From JAJDNS01 sp963578825 (GTDB taxonomy: Bacteria; Acidobacteriota; Vicinamibacteria; Fen-336): DNA of 64,000 nucleotides. The stretch covers positions 1 to 64,000 of the forward strand of contig CAUZDW010000010.1 in the NCBI GenBank assembly GCA_963578825.1, in the 5' to 3' direction. A program made the translations under genes and the position numbers. Of this stretch, positions 41,604-51,558 are shown in pieces (within the stretch, counting starts at the first letter, position 1; the number at the start of each line of letters is the position of its first letter). The notes under the pieces are model-generated. The model saw nothing but the letters and a program-made list of their open reading frames with translations, was not told where the DNA came from and made no database searches.

Positions 41604-43067
41604 ATGTCGAGCACGAATGCCACAGCGGACATCGGTCTCATCGGTCTTGCGGTCATGGGCCAGAACCTGGTCCTGAACATGAACGACCACGGGTACACCG
41701 TGGCCGTCTTCAACCGTACGACCTCGAAGGTGGACGACTTCCTGGCCCAGGAGGCCAGGGGCACGAAGGTCATCGGCACACAATCCCTCCAGGAGCTCGT
41801 GTCGCATCTCAAGACGCCGAGGCGGGTGTTCATGCTCGTGAAGGCGGGACCGGCGGTGGACTCGCTCATCGAGTCCCTGCTGCCGCTCCTCGAGAAGGGC
41901 GACATCATCATCGACGGTGGAAACTCCCATTTCCCCGACACCATCCGACGCACCGCGACGGTGGAGTCGAAGGGTCTCCTCTACGTCGGCACCGGGGTCT
42001 CGGGCGGGGAAGAGGGGGCGCGCCACGGCCCGTCCATCATGCCCGGCGGCTCGCCCGACGCGTGGCCCCACGTCAAGGAGATGTTCCAGAAAATCGCCGC
42101 CCGGGCTCCCGGGGGCGAGCCGTGCTGCGACTGGGTGGGCGAGGACGGGGCGGGTCACTACGTGAAGATGGTCCACAACGGCATCGAGTACGGGGACATG
42201 CAGCTCATCTCCGAGTCGTACCACCTGATGAAGGTCGGGCTGGGCATGTCCAACGAGGAGATGCACCAGGCCTTCACCGAGTGGAACGAGGGCGAGCTGG
42301 ACTCATATCTCATCGAGATCACCCGGGACATCCTGGGCACGAAGGACGAGGAGGGCCACTACGTTCTCGACCTGATCCTCGACACCGCGGGCCAGAAGGG
42401 AACCGGGAAGTGGACGGTCGTCTCCGCGGCCGACATGGGCGTGCCCATGACCCTCGTCGCCGAGGCCGTGTTCGCCCGCACCCTGTCTTCGGCCAAGGAC
42501 GAGCGAGTGGCCGCCGCGGAGGTTCTCCGTGGGCCGGACCCGACTGGAAGCGATGATCGGAAGGCCTTCGTCGAGGACATCCGCCAGGCGATGTACGCGT
42601 CGAAGATCGTGTCCTACGCCCAGGGCTACATGCTCATGCGGGAAGCGGCAAAGGAGCACGGCTGGCACCTCAACTACGGCGGGATCGCCACCATGTGGAG
42701 CGGCGGCTGCATCATCCGCAGTCGATTCCTCGTGGACATCCGCGACGCCTTCGCCAAGAACTCCGACCTCGAGAATCTCCTGGTCGACGACTTCTTCAAG
42801 AAGGCCATCGACCGCAGCCAGGCCGCCTGGCGCCGTGTGGTGGCCCGGGCCGTCCAGATGGGAGTGCCGCTGCCGGCCATGTCCTCGGCGCTGGCGTTCT
42901 ACGACGGGTATCGTCTGGCTCGCCTGCCCGCGAACATGCTCCAGGCCCAGCGCGACTACTTCGGAGCTCACACGTACGAGCGGGTCGACAAGCCCCGCGG
43001 CGAGTTCTTCCACACCAACTGGACGGGCCGTGGCGGCCGAGTGTCCTCGACGACGTACAACGCCTGA
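41604..43067 (+). CDS. gnd: 6-phosphogluconate dehydrogenase, decarboxylating
   Basis: A 487-residue NADP-dependent dehydrogenase that converts 6-phosphogluconate to ribulose-5-phosphate and CO2. It has the Rossmann start IGLIGLAVMGQNLVLNMNDH, the substrate motif GVSGGEEGARHGPSIMPGG, the catalytic Lys in GAGHYVKMVHNGIEYGDMQ and the C-terminal GAHTYERVD region. All are normal for the long (class I) family. An ATG at 41604 with AAGGAG upstream is preferred over the in-frame ATG at 41583. The gene stands alone. If hexuronates were routed through gluconate, Gnd would be a downstream enzyme; that link is speculative. Confidence 0.95.
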   Translation: MSSTNATADIGLIGLAVMGQNLVLNMNDHGYTVAVFNRTTSKVDDFLAQEARGTKVIGTQSLQELVSHLKTPRRVFMLVKAGPAVDSLIESLLPLLEKGDIIIDGGNSHFPDTIRRTATVESKGLLYVGTGVSGGEEGARHGPSIMPGGSPDAWPHVKEMFQKIAARAPGGEPCCDWVGEDGAGHYVKMVHNGIEYGDMQLISESYHLMKVGLGMSNEEMHQAFTEWNEGELDSYLIEITRDILGTKDEEGHYVLDLILDTAGQKGTGKWTVVSAADMGVPMTLVAEAVFARTLSSAKDERVAAAEVLRGPDPTGSDDRKAFVEDIRQAMYASKIVSYAQGYMLMREAAKEHGWHLNYGGIATMWSGGCIIRSRFLVDIRDAFAKNSDLENLLVDDFFKKAIDRSQAAWRRVVARAVQMGVPLPAMSSALAFYDGYRLARLPANMLQAQRDYFGAHTYERVDKPRGEFFHTNWTGRGGRVSSTTYNA

Positions 43068-43098
43068 TCAGCTCGCCAGTACCCCGGGCCTTCAGACG

Positions 43099-44195
43099 CT
43101 ACCCCGGCGAGTGCCACCGGGGCTGCACGGCAATACGAGCCCCGTAGACATCCACCGGCACAGAGGCCCGGCTCGCAGAGGCTCGGAACCGCGCCATGAC
43201 GTCCTCGCCGTAGTCCTGCTCGGCCAGGAGGGTGTTGTGGGCCCGGCACATGAGCGTCACGTTGGACGGGCTGTGGTCGCCGCCGCGGGCGAAAGGCTGT
43301 TTGTGATGGAACTCGAGGTCGTGGCGCTTGGCGCAGCGGCGCCCGCGTTTGTCCCGTAGGCGCAGCGGCCGCCGTCGCGGTCGTGGACGACCCGCCTCAC
43401 CGCGGCCGGGATGTGGCGTGACGTGGGAGCGGTCTCGGTCTCGGTGAGGTCCTTTCGGGGCGCCCTGGTCTTCGCGAAGCGCTTCGCCTCCACCCGTTCG
43501 AGCTTCTCGGTGATGGCGATGTCGATGATCCGCTCCAGATCGCCGCCCGGCACCGAAGAGCGCATGAGCGCTTGCAGGCGCGTGAGCTTCTCGCGAAGCT
43601 CGGCGCTGGCGGTGAAGCGGACTCTGTAGCGGCCCGGGGACAGGGGCTCCACGACTGCAGGGCGGGCTGTTGCAGCTGGCTCCGATGCAAGGTTGAGGCG
43701 ACCCGACTCAACTCGGTGCGCACCGAGTTGCAGCGAAGCCACGCTCGTCGGCGAGGAACGTCCGGCGAGCCTCCGGATCGTTGGTGCGACGTCGGGCTTC
43801 GGCTCCAGCTCGCAGACGAGCTCCCTGATCTCTCGATACGACATGCCCGACGCCCGTTTCAGAACCGTCTCCGAGTTCTGGCGGGTCAGATGCGGCGCCA
43901 GACGAGCGATCCCGCTCAGGTGAAGCCGGCCGTCGCGGAGCATCGTCAGCAGAACCGGGTTCTCCCGGGCGGCCCGGGCCACGGTGATGCGCAGGTAGGC
44001 TTCGTTCTCCCTGAGACCCAGGACCCCGCGGCAGTATTCGAACATCGACGAGCAGGCCTCTGCGGCGTACAGCCGTCTCAGCTCCACCTCGCCGATGTGG
44101 GCGACGACATCGGCCTCGACACCGCGGGACTGCTTCACGAGCTGGGACAGCTGACGGAGGAGGTCCTCGTCCGGGACGTTTCTCATGCTCAACAT
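43099..44195 (-). pseudogene. DUF222/13E12-type HNH endonuclease, frameshifted
   Basis: The N-terminal helical region (AEACSSMFEYCRGVLGLREN, then SETVLKRASGMSYREIRELV) is typical of HNH proteins of the 13E12/DUF222 kind. The frame reaches VVHDRDGGRCAY and then departs. The HNH core RRCAKRHDLEFHHKQPFARG with NVTLMCRAHN follows one frame over and ends at 43099. One missing base in the GGG run at 43353-43355 explains this. The linker between the two halves carries the 22-base palindrome. A start at 44195 or 44186 (MRNVPDED) is possible. A sequencing error cannot be excluded, in which case this is an intact nuclease gene. Confidence 0.7.
43709..43730. repeat. Perfect 22-base palindrome, copy 2, inside the HNH gene
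   Basis: CAACTCGGTGC followed by GCACCGAGTTG. It shares nine bases on each side with the copy at 22612-22633 and differs at paired central positions that keep the symmetry. It lies in frame in the poorly conserved linker of the nuclease gene, encoding QLGAHRVE on the coding strand. Confidence 0.75.
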
Positions 44196-44344
44196 AACGA
44201 CTCCCTGGGAGAGATGACCTGTGACGCCGACCGGTGGGGGAGAGCCGGTGGCTCAGCCGCGCGGCATCCGGGCGACGTGAGGAGAGTCTATGTCGGTCCG
44301 TTGCCCCAGGAGGTCCGATTGCGGGTGGAAAAACCGCGAGTGTT

Positions 44345-44601
44345 CTATCCTGGAAGCACGACCAGCTTGCCTCGTGCCTTGTTCGCTTCCATGTACCGAT
44401 GAGCCTCGACGATCTCGTCGAGGGAGAACGTCCGGTCCACTGCCACGGGGACTCTTTCGGAAGCCACGTCGTCGATGTACGCCTGGAGCTGTTCCGTGGT
44501 GACGCCTCCCGAGCCCCCGCCGTAGGAGGTGAGAACGACGCCGTTGGGCACGGTAAGAAAGGGCTCGAAGTCCTTCCACACCCACTGCCCCAGGCGCGTG
44601 T
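44345..44601 (-). pseudogene. C-terminal fragment of a zinc-type alcohol/quinone dehydrogenase
   Basis: Only the last 85 or so residues remain, starting at RLGQWVWKDFEPFLTVPNGV and ending FSLDEIVEAHRYMEANKARG then KLVVLPG, the standard end of MDR-family dehydrogenases. The catalytic and cofactor domains are missing. The fragment stops exactly at the left end of the insertion sequence, and the missing part is not found on the other side. Confidence 0.7.
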
Positions 44602-44654
44602 TGTTGACAAGTGAAATGTCCGGGCTGTTTTGACAAGTGATCGGTCCGCTTTCG

Positions 44655-45541
<887 letters not shown>

Positions 45542-45560
45542 TGGGCGGTGTGCGGGCCGC

Positions 45561-46202
45561 TCAGACGCCGCGGGCCATGTCGTGGATCCGCGCCACCAGC
45601 ATCTCGACGGCGACGAAGTTCTCGCCGCCTTCCGGGATGATGATGTGGGCGTGCCTCTTGCTCGGCTCGACGAACTCGAGGTGCATCGGACGGACCGACT
45701 CCAGGTACTGGGTCACCACGGAGTCGAGGGTCCGACCCCGCTCTTTCATGTCGCGCCGCAGCCTGCGGATCATCCGAATGTCCGGGTCCGTGTCCACGAA
45801 GACCCGCATGGCCATCTGCGCTCGGAGGTCCGGGTTCGCCAGGACGAGGATGCCCTCGACGATCACCACCTTGCGGGGCACGAGCGGCACGACCTTCGCC
45901 GTACGCGTGTGGGTCGAGAAGTCGTACACCGGAACGTTCACGGTGTGCCCGTCCCGGAGCGATCGGACGTCCTTCACCAGGAGCGACGTCTCGAGGGAGT
46001 CGGGGTGGTCGTAGTTGACCTTCGCCCGCCCGGTGGGGGAGAGCTCGCTCCGGTCCCGGTAGTAGGAGTCGTGCTGGATCAGGGCGACGTCGTCGGGTCC
46101 CAGCCTGCTCACGATCTCTCGGACCACCGTGGTCTTGCCCGACCCCGATCCTCCGGCGACGCCGATGATGACGGGCCGGGTTCCCGTGTCCGCGCGGCTC
46201 AT
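45561..46202 (-). CDS. udk: Uridine kinase
   Basis: A 213-residue P-loop kinase of pyrimidine salvage that phosphorylates uridine and cytidine. It has Walker A IGVAGGSGSGKTTV, LIQHDSYYRD with the nucleoside-binding Asp and Tyr, the conserved YDHPDSLE and VYDFSTHTR, and a lid with RLRRDMKERGR. The ATG overlaps the nagA stop as ATGA. It is last in the kdsC-nagB-nagA-udk chain. Confidence 0.93.
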   Translation of the reverse strand: MSRADTGTRPVIIGVAGGSGSGKTTVVREIVSRLGPDDVALIQHDSYYRDRSELSPTGRAKVNYDHPDSLETSLLVKDVRSLRDGHTVNVPVYDFSTHTRTAKVVPLVPRKVVIVEGILVLANPDLRAQMAMRVFVDTDPDIRMIRRLRRDMKERGRTLDSVVTQYLESVRPMHLEFVEPSKRHAHIIIPEGGENFVAVEMLVARIHDMARGV

Positions 46203-47182
46203 GTCGCTCCATCCCGGACCGCTTCGACGCGGAGAGTGCCCGCCTCCGGGTCCCAATCGATCTCGAGGGTGCCGAGGGGGACCTCGTCCAGGTAGGCGGC
46301 CGGCCGCGTGGACGCCAGCGCCAGGGCCTCTCCGAGGGTGAGGTCGGTGAAACGCGCGGCGTTCGCCACGGCGTCGTTCATCAGCAGGGCCGATCCCGCC
46401 AGCGTTCCCGATGTCGCAGACCACACCCGCCCCTCGGGGCTGAGCGTCACGTCCAGCGTGCCGAGACGGTACTCACCCGGGGGGCAACCGGCGCACACCA
46501 CCGCGTCGGTCACCAGGATGGAGCGCTCCTTCGTCTTGGCCCGGATCATCGTCTTGAGCATGCCCGGGGGGACGTGGATTCCGTCGGCGATGAAGCCGGC
46601 GACAAGACGGTCCTCGCCGAGCTGCGACCAGAGGATGTTCGGGTGGCGCGGGAGGACCTGGGCGCACCCGTTTCCCAGGTGGGTGGACATGGTGGCTCCT
46701 GCCGATGCGGCGTCGGTGATCTCCTCGGGGGAGGCGTTCGAGTGCCCGATCGCCACCTTGACGCCGAGATCGACGAGGTGCTCGATCAGGGGCAGGGCCC
46801 CCGGGACCTCCGGGGCCAGAGTGACGAGGCGGATCCGGCCGTCGGCGGCATCTTGTCGTCGGGTGAAGTCGTCGACCGAGGCGTCCCGCACCGCGCCGCG
46901 GGGATGAGCGCCGCGGAAGCCGTCTTCGGGCGAGATGTACGGCCCCTCCATGTGAAACCCGACGACTGCCGGATGACCGCTGGCCAGGACGGCCCTGGCG
47001 CACGGAGCAAAGTCCTCGAACGAGGACGTGATGACCGTGGGCAGGCACCGGGTCACGCCGGTCTTGCGCACGTCGTCGAGGGCGCGCGACACGGCCTCGG
47101 GTGTCACGGCGGGGTCGTTGAAGTCGACTCCCGCAAATCCGTTGAGCTGAAGGTCGAAGAAGGCGGCAGTCTCGAGTCGCAT
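46199..47182 (-). CDS. nagA: N-acetylglucosamine-6-phosphate deacetylase, short form
   Basis: A 327-residue amidohydrolase. Metal and substrate motifs are present: GFHMEGPYISPEDGFRGAHP (Glu), VAIGHSNASPEEI (His), MSTHLGNG (His) and SILVTDAV (catalytic Asp). The usual N-terminal small beta-domain is missing, and the H-x-H motif after the first strand is replaced by FFDLQLNGFAGVDFND, a variant seen in a subset of the family that uses one metal. It deacetylates GlcNAc-6-P to GlcN-6-P, the substrate of nagB next door. The start follows a GGGAGGA-type leader after the nagB stop at 47197. Confidence 0.85.
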   Translation of the reverse strand: MRLETAAFFDLQLNGFAGVDFNDPAVTPEAVSRALDDVRKTGVTRCLPTVITSSFEDFAPCARAVLASGHPAVVGFHMEGPYISPEDGFRGAHPRGAVRDASVDDFTRRQDAADGRIRLVTLAPEVPGALPLIEHLVDLGVKVAIGHSNASPEEITDAASAGATMSTHLGNGCAQVLPRHPNILWSQLGEDRLVAGFIADGIHVPPGMLKTMIRAKTKERSILVTDAVVCAGCPPGEYRLGTLDVTLSPEGRVWSATSGTLAGSALLMNDAVANAARFTDLTLGEALALASTRPAAYLDEVPLGTLEIDWDPEAGTLRVEAVRDGAT

Positions 47183-47196
47183 GGGAGGATCCCCGC

Positions 47197-47961
47197 TCAG
47201 GTTCTTTCCACCGGCACGCGACCGCTCAGCCCGGCTGCTGCGGGCTCGTCGAGGTAGATCGTCACGTCGGGGTGGTCCTGCAGGATCGAGGCCGGGGCCA
47301 TGTTGCTGACCGACCCCTCGAGGCATCGGGCGACGGCCTCGGCCTTGCGCGCGTCAGGAACGACGCACTGGATGCGACGGGCCTTCAGGATTTGTCGGAT
47401 CGACATGCTGATGGCCTGTGACGGCACCTCTTCCAAGCTCGGGAACCATCCTTCGCCGACCTGCTGCCGGCGGCAGGCCTCGTCGAGCTCCACGACGAGG
47501 AAAGGCACCTCCGTGTCGAAGTCGGCGGGGGGGTCGTTGAAGGCGAGATGGCCGTTCTCGCCGATCCCGACAAACGCTACGTCCACCGGGGCCGCGGCGA
47601 TCGCCTCCCCCGTCTCCGCGCAGACGCGGCTCGTGTCGGCCTCTCCGTCGAGCAGGTGCGCCTCGGCCACGGCGACCCGATCCAACACGCGCTCGCGCAG
47701 GTACCGTCTGAAGCTGGCAGGGTGGGAGGCCTCCAGCCCGACGTACTCGTCGAGGTGGAAGAACTCGATCGCGCTCCACGGTATGTCCGCGGTCGCCACC
47801 AGCGCGTCCACGAACTCCAGCTGCGAGGCGCCGGTGGCGAAGATGCAACGTGCCCGACCGGTGGCCGCCGCCGCGTCGCGGATGGCCGCCGCCGCGTCGG
47901 CCGCCGCCACGGCTCCCATGTCTGCCTTCGTCGGAAACACTCTCACGCGCACGTCACGCAC
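47197..47961 (-). CDS. nagB: Glucosamine-6-phosphate deaminase
   Basis: A 254-residue NagB that converts glucosamine-6-phosphate to fructose-6-phosphate and ammonia. Diagnostic stretches are IFATGASQLEFVDAL, the active-site FFHLDEYVGLEASHPASFR, VAFVGIGENGHLAFNDPP and ISMSIRQIL. The phosphate loop has ATGASQ where E. coli has a Thr/Ser loop, which is common in this subgroup. A GTG at 47961 starts the protein and overlaps the kdsC end by 8 bases. Confidence 0.9.
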   Translation of the reverse strand: MRDVRVRVFPTKADMGAVAAADAAAAIRDAAAATGRARCIFATGASQLEFVDALVATADIPWSAIEFFHLDEYVGLEASHPASFRRYLRERVLDRVAVAEAHLLDGEADTSRVCAETGEAIAAAPVDVAFVGIGENGHLAFNDPPADFDTEVPFLVVELDEACRRQQVGEGWFPSLEEVPSQAISMSIRQILKARRIQCVVPDARKAEAVARCLEGSVSNMAPASILQDHPDVTIYLDEPAAAGLSGRVPVERT

Positions 47962-48505
47962 CTTGTCCGATCTCGTAGTGGCTGAGGATCGCGTCCCATC
48001 GTCCCTGGGCCCTCAGAAGCAACTCCACGACCTCGCGGACCGCGCCATGGCCTCCCGCCGCTGTCGTCACGTGATGGGCCTCTGCCTTCACCTCCGGCCT
48101 GGCGTTGGCGGTGGCCACGCCCAGGCCCACACGGTGCATGATCACCACGTCGGTGTAGTCGTCGCCCACGTAGGCCACCTGCTCGGACGACACCCCCGCC
48201 TTCTCCAGGATCTCCTCCAGGATCGGGACCTTCTCCACGTGCCCTTGGTAGACATGGACGAACCCGGCGGAGCGGGCCCGCTCCGCGACCACGGGGGAGT
48301 TTCGCCCCGTGATGACACCGCCGGCGATCCCGGCTTCGCGCAGCCAGTGGAGCGCGATGCCATCCTGCGAGTCGAAGACCTTCGTCTCGAAGAGGCCCCC
48401 GTTCCCGTCGGGCACATGAAAGTAGGTTCCGTCGGTCAGCACGCCGTCGACGTCGAGCAGGAGCACCCGAATCCGCGCGGCCCGCGCCAGCAGCTCTTCA
48501 TTCAC
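47954..48505 (-). CDS. kdsC: KdsC-like HAD phosphatase
   Basis: A 183-residue HAD-superfamily type C0 phosphatase. HAD motif I is VLLLDVDGVLTDG, motif II lies in GVITGRNSPVVAERA, and the metal-binding motif IV is AYVGDDYTD. KdsC releases phosphate from KDO-8-phosphate in lipopolysaccharide synthesis. Related C0 phosphatases act on N-acylneuraminate-9-phosphate, and the neighbouring amino-sugar genes keep that alternative open. No other KDO genes are in the window. First gene of the chain. Confidence 0.85.
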   Translation of the reverse strand: MNEELLARAARIRVLLLDVDGVLTDGTYFHVPDGNGGLFETKVFDSQDGIALHWLREAGIAGGVITGRNSPVVAERARSAGFVHVYQGHVEKVPILEEILEKAGVSSEQVAYVGDDYTDVVIMHRVGLGVATANARPEVKAEAHHVTTAAGGHGAVREVVELLLRAQGRWDAILSHYEIGQGA

Positions 48506-48633
48506 AGGAGCTCCGCCTTTCCGGGCGGGATCGTCTCACATCCGATGCAAGCTCTCCAGCGGTGGAAAGAGCATGGTCCCGCCGGTGATAGGATCCCGGC
48601 ATGCGCTCCTGAGAGGGAGGCCCGGAGGTCGAC

Positions 48634-49554
48634 ATGTCACACAGCCCGACGCGTCGCGATCTGATCCGGACGGGGGTGGCTTCGGCCGCCGCCCTGGCGC
48701 TGGGCGGCCGCAGCCTGGCGGCCCGGGCGCTGGCGAGAGTCGAGGACACCGACCCCGGCCGCTTTCACCTCGGTCTGGTCACGTACAACGTGGCGAAGGC
48801 CTGGGACATCCACACGATCCTCCGCCTCCTCCCGGAAGCCGGCTTCTCGGGCATCGAGTTCCGAAGCACCCACGCCCACGGAGTGGAGCCGGCCCTGAGC
48901 GCGACGGAGCGGGCCGAGGTCCGGAGGAAGTGCTTGGACGCAGGCATGAAGCAAGTGAGCCTCGGCACGGCCTGCGAGTTCCACTCTCCCGATCCCACCG
49001 TCGTCCGCAAGAACATCGACGAGTGCCGCGACTTCGTCCGACTGGCCCGGGATCTCGGCGCCCGCGGCATCAAGGTGCGCCCGAACGGGCTGCCGACGGA
49101 CGTGCCGGTGGAGAAGACAATCGAGCAGATCGGCCGGTCCCTCACCGAGTGCGGGGCGTTTGCCCAGGAGCACGGAGTGGAGATCTGGGTCGAGGTCCAC
49201 GGCAAGGCCACGAAGGAGCCGGCGATCATGCGGCGGATCATGGACGCCTGTGGTCACCCGGCGGTGGGGATCACCTGGAACTCCAACGACTCCGACGTAG
49301 CGGACGGCTCTGTCGGCGAGGCCTTCGGGCTGCTCCAGCCCTTCATCCGCTCCTGTCACATCACCGACCTCTGGAGCGACTATCCATACGGGGAGCTCTT
49401 CTCGCTTCTCGAGGGATCCGGCTACGATCGCTTCACCCTGTGCGAGTTCCACCAGCCGGTGCCGGCCGCCAAGGGCGCCGCCTGGTTGCGCCGCTACCGC
49501 GAGCGCTGGGTGGAGTTGACGGGCGCCGCCGTTGCCCGACGCCCGTCATCCTGA
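48634..49554 (+). CDS. Tat-exported sugar phosphate isomerase/epimerase-like TIM barrel
   Basis: A 306-residue protein with a twin-arginine signal (RRDLIRTGVASAAALALGG) and a xylose-isomerase-like TIM barrel. Barrel features are LGLVTYNVAKAWDIHTILR, SGIEFRSTHAHGVE, IWVEVHGKA and a C-terminal CEFHQPVP with the metal-binding Glu and His. This class is common among exported carbohydrate-processing genes in bacteria that also carry DUF1080 and Gfo/Idh proteins, as here. The reaction is not known. GGAGGTCGAC precedes the ATG. The last codons and the stop lie inside the dispersed 55-base repeat. Confidence 0.78.
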   Translation: MSHSPTRRDLIRTGVASAAALALGGRSLAARALARVEDTDPGRFHLGLVTYNVAKAWDIHTILRLLPEAGFSGIEFRSTHAHGVEPALSATERAEVRRKCLDAGMKQVSLGTACEFHSPDPTVVRKNIDECRDFVRLARDLGARGIKVRPNGLPTDVPVEKTIEQIGRSLTECGAFAQEHGVEIWVEVHGKATKEPAIMRRIMDACGHPAVGITWNSNDSDVADGSVGEAFGLLQPFIRSCHITDLWSDYPYGELFSLLEGSGYDRFTLCEFHQPVPAAKGAAWLRRYRERWVELTGAAVARRPSS

Positions 49555-49591
49555 GGAGCTCAGCGTTTGGGCGAGCGACGAAGGATCTCCC
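49537..49591 (+). repeat. Dispersed repeat, copy A (CGTCATCCTGAGGAGC type)
   Basis: About 55 bases starting CGACGCCCGTCATCCTGAGG and ending GACGAAGGATCTCCC match 53409-53464 at most positions. The core GACGAAGGATCTCCC recurs imperfectly right after at about 49599-49613. The copy supplies the stop codon of the TIM-barrel gene. Confidence 0.7.
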
Positions 49592-49708
49592 ACTACCCGA
49601 CGAAGGATCTCCCGATACCGCTCGGGAGACTCCTTCGCCCGCGGCTCCGCGCGCACCTCACCCCGAAAGCTGAACGGTGAGAGAGGCTCACGGGCAGGCA
49701 GAGCCGGC

Positions 49709-50005
49709 TCAGGAAGAGGAGACCTTCTCCGCGCCCCTCTCCGCGCCCTTCGACTCACCGTCGCCCTGCTCTTCGTCCTGCTCCTCGTCTTCCAACGGCT
49801 CGATGTCCGCGAATTCGGCCCATGGGAGTGGCTGCGGTCCGGGCACGATGCCCGCGATGTCCGGGTCTTCGCCGCCCGACAGGGCCGTGCCCTTTGAAGA
49901 CTTGTCGGCCGTGCGCTGCGCGCGCTTTTCGGCCTTGGCCGCCTTCTTCTCTCTCCGGCTGGCCTCTTTGCGTCGCTTGTTGACTGAGGGTCGAGTGTTC
50001 GCCAC
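49709..50005 (-). CDS. Small charged conserved hypothetical protein
   Basis: A 98-residue protein with a Lys/Arg-rich N-terminal helix (ANTRPSVNKRRKEASRREKK) and an acidic, Glu/Asp-rich C-terminus (LEDEEQDEEQGDGESKG). The N-terminal pattern MANTRPSVNKRRKE recurs in unrelated bacteria of this kind, which supports it as a real gene. It has no signal peptide or membrane segment. The charge split suggests nucleic-acid or ribosome binding, but no function is known. The ATG is preceded by GGAGAGTATTAAG. Confidence 0.55.
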   Translation of the reverse strand: MANTRPSVNKRRKEASRREKKAAKAEKRAQRTADKSSKGTALSGGEDPDIAGIVPGPQPLPWAEFADIEPLEDEEQDEEQGDGESKGAERGAEKVSSS

Positions 50006-50057
50006 GTCTTAATACTCTCCGTTCAGGGGCGTTTTGTCACGCCCCCCCTGCACATTT

Positions 50058-51416
50058 TCAGCTCGGGTCGAGCTGGCGGATCTTGATGTTGCGGAAGGAC
50101 ACTTTGTTGCCGTGGTCCTGCAGCAGGATGGGTCCTTCCGGGCGCTCTCCGAAATCCTTCCAGATCTTGTACTTGCTGCCCGCCACCAGCTCGCGGAACT
50201 CCGCGCTGCCCCTCTCGTACTCGAGGACCTTGTTTCCGTTGAGCCAATGCTCGACGTGGCTCCCGTCGGACACGATCCGCGCCGCGTTCCATTCGCCCAC
50301 CGGCGCGACCTCCTTGTCCTCGGCCGCCGGGATGAGGTCGTAGAGAGAGGCCATCGTGCGGTTGCCGTTGATCCCCTGCTTGGCGTCGGGGTGGCCCTCG
50401 TCGTCGAGGATCTGGAACTCCAGGCCGATCGCCGAGCCCTCTTCCTTGAGCAGATCGGTGTCGACGAAGTACTTGATGCCGCTGTTGGCGGCAGTCGTGA
50501 TCTGGAACTCGAGACTCAGCTCGAAGTTGGAGTAGAGGTCGACGGTGACGATGTCGCCGCCGGCTCTCGACTCGTCGCCCCCCGATTCGAGGACACTCAG
50601 GACACCGTCCTGGATCTCCCAGCCTTCTTCCGGAAAGTCCTCGCTCCTGGCGCCCCGCCATCCCCAGGAGGTGTTTCCGTCCCAGAGGAGCGTCCACCCG
50701 TCCGCCCGCTCTTCCTCCGTCAGCGTGTTCGGGTGCCGCCCGGTCAGGACCCCGGAGAGCTCCTGGAGCTTGATGTTGCGCCAGCGCACCTCGAGCCCCT
50801 CTTCCTTTGCCGCATGCACCTGCAGCCCGATGAAGCCCGACTGATCCATCGCATCCACGAGGTCGGCCACGGCCACTCCGTTGACCCACGTCCGGATGCT
50901 CTCTCCCACGGCCTCGATCTCGTAGCGATTCCATTCGCCGGCCGTGAAAGCGTTCAGCGCCTCCTCGTTGCCCTCGGGATTGTCCAGCCAGCCCCGCCTG
51001 GCCTCGTCGTAGATCCCGCCGCTGTAGCCTCGGTCCGTAGGGTCGATCTCGACCTGGTAGCCGTGGACGCGGCCGTCCTTGTAGTCCGGAGTCGAGTGGC
51101 TGCGGATCTGCACACCGGAGTTGAGGGCGGGATCGACCGTGACCTCGAATTCCAGGAGGAAGTTGTCGTAGTCCCGCTCGGTGCAGAGGAAGCTGTTCGG
51201 GGTGTCGAGCACCGTCCGCCCGACGATCGTTCCGTCCTCGACGCTGTAAAGGGCCTCGCCTCCCCGCTGGACCCAGCCTTCGAGGCTCTCGCCGTCGAAC
51301 AGCGACAGCACGATCGGCTCGTCGCCGGGGGGGAGCGCTGGCGCGCATGCGGCGAGCACGGCGCCGGAGAGTACGACGAGAGCGGCCGTGCGAAGCCGTG
51401 TGGTCATCCGGGACAT
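50058..51416 (-). CDS. Lipoprotein with two DUF1080 (concanavalin-like) domains
   Basis: A 452-residue protein with a lipobox (SGAVLAAC) and two tandem DUF1080 domains. Each has the F-D-G-x-S-x-x-GW opening (SLFDGESLEGWVQRGG and its partner TLLWDGNTSWGWRGA) and a closing IKLQEL or IKIRQLD strand. DUF1080 proteins include exported sugar-binding and 3-keto-disaccharide hydrolase enzymes. A start at 51416 is chosen because GAGGAGGAG precedes it; a frame extending to 51614 overlaps the divergent DoxX gene. It belongs to the exported carbohydrate set with Gfo/Idh and sulfatases. Confidence 0.85.
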   Translation of the reverse strand: MSRMTTRLRTAALVVLSGAVLAACAPALPPGDEPIVLSLFDGESLEGWVQRGGEALYSVEDGTIVGRTVLDTPNSFLCTERDYDNFLLEFEVTVDPALNSGVQIRSHSTPDYKDGRVHGYQVEIDPTDRGYSGGIYDEARRGWLDNPEGNEEALNAFTAGEWNRYEIEAVGESIRTWVNGVAVADLVDAMDQSGFIGLQVHAAKEEGLEVRWRNIKLQELSGVLTGRHPNTLTEEERADGWTLLWDGNTSWGWRGARSEDFPEEGWEIQDGVLSVLESGGDESRAGGDIVTVDLYSNFELSLEFQITTAANSGIKYFVDTDLLKEEGSAIGLEFQILDDEGHPDAKQGINGNRTMASLYDLIPAAEDKEVAPVGEWNAARIVSDGSHVEHWLNGNKVLEYERGSAEFRELVAGSKYKIWKDFGERPEGPILLQDHGNKVSFRNIKIRQLDPS

Positions 51417-51558
51417 GGAGCTCCTCCTCATTCCTTCTTTGATGTGGCCGCCACAATATACTCCGGCCTTGCCGGGGGCGTCGCGACCGGCGTCGGCGTG
51501 CGCGAGCCGTTTGTCGGGTTGACCCCCCTGCGGCAGGGAGTGTAGCGTCGAGCGCGTC

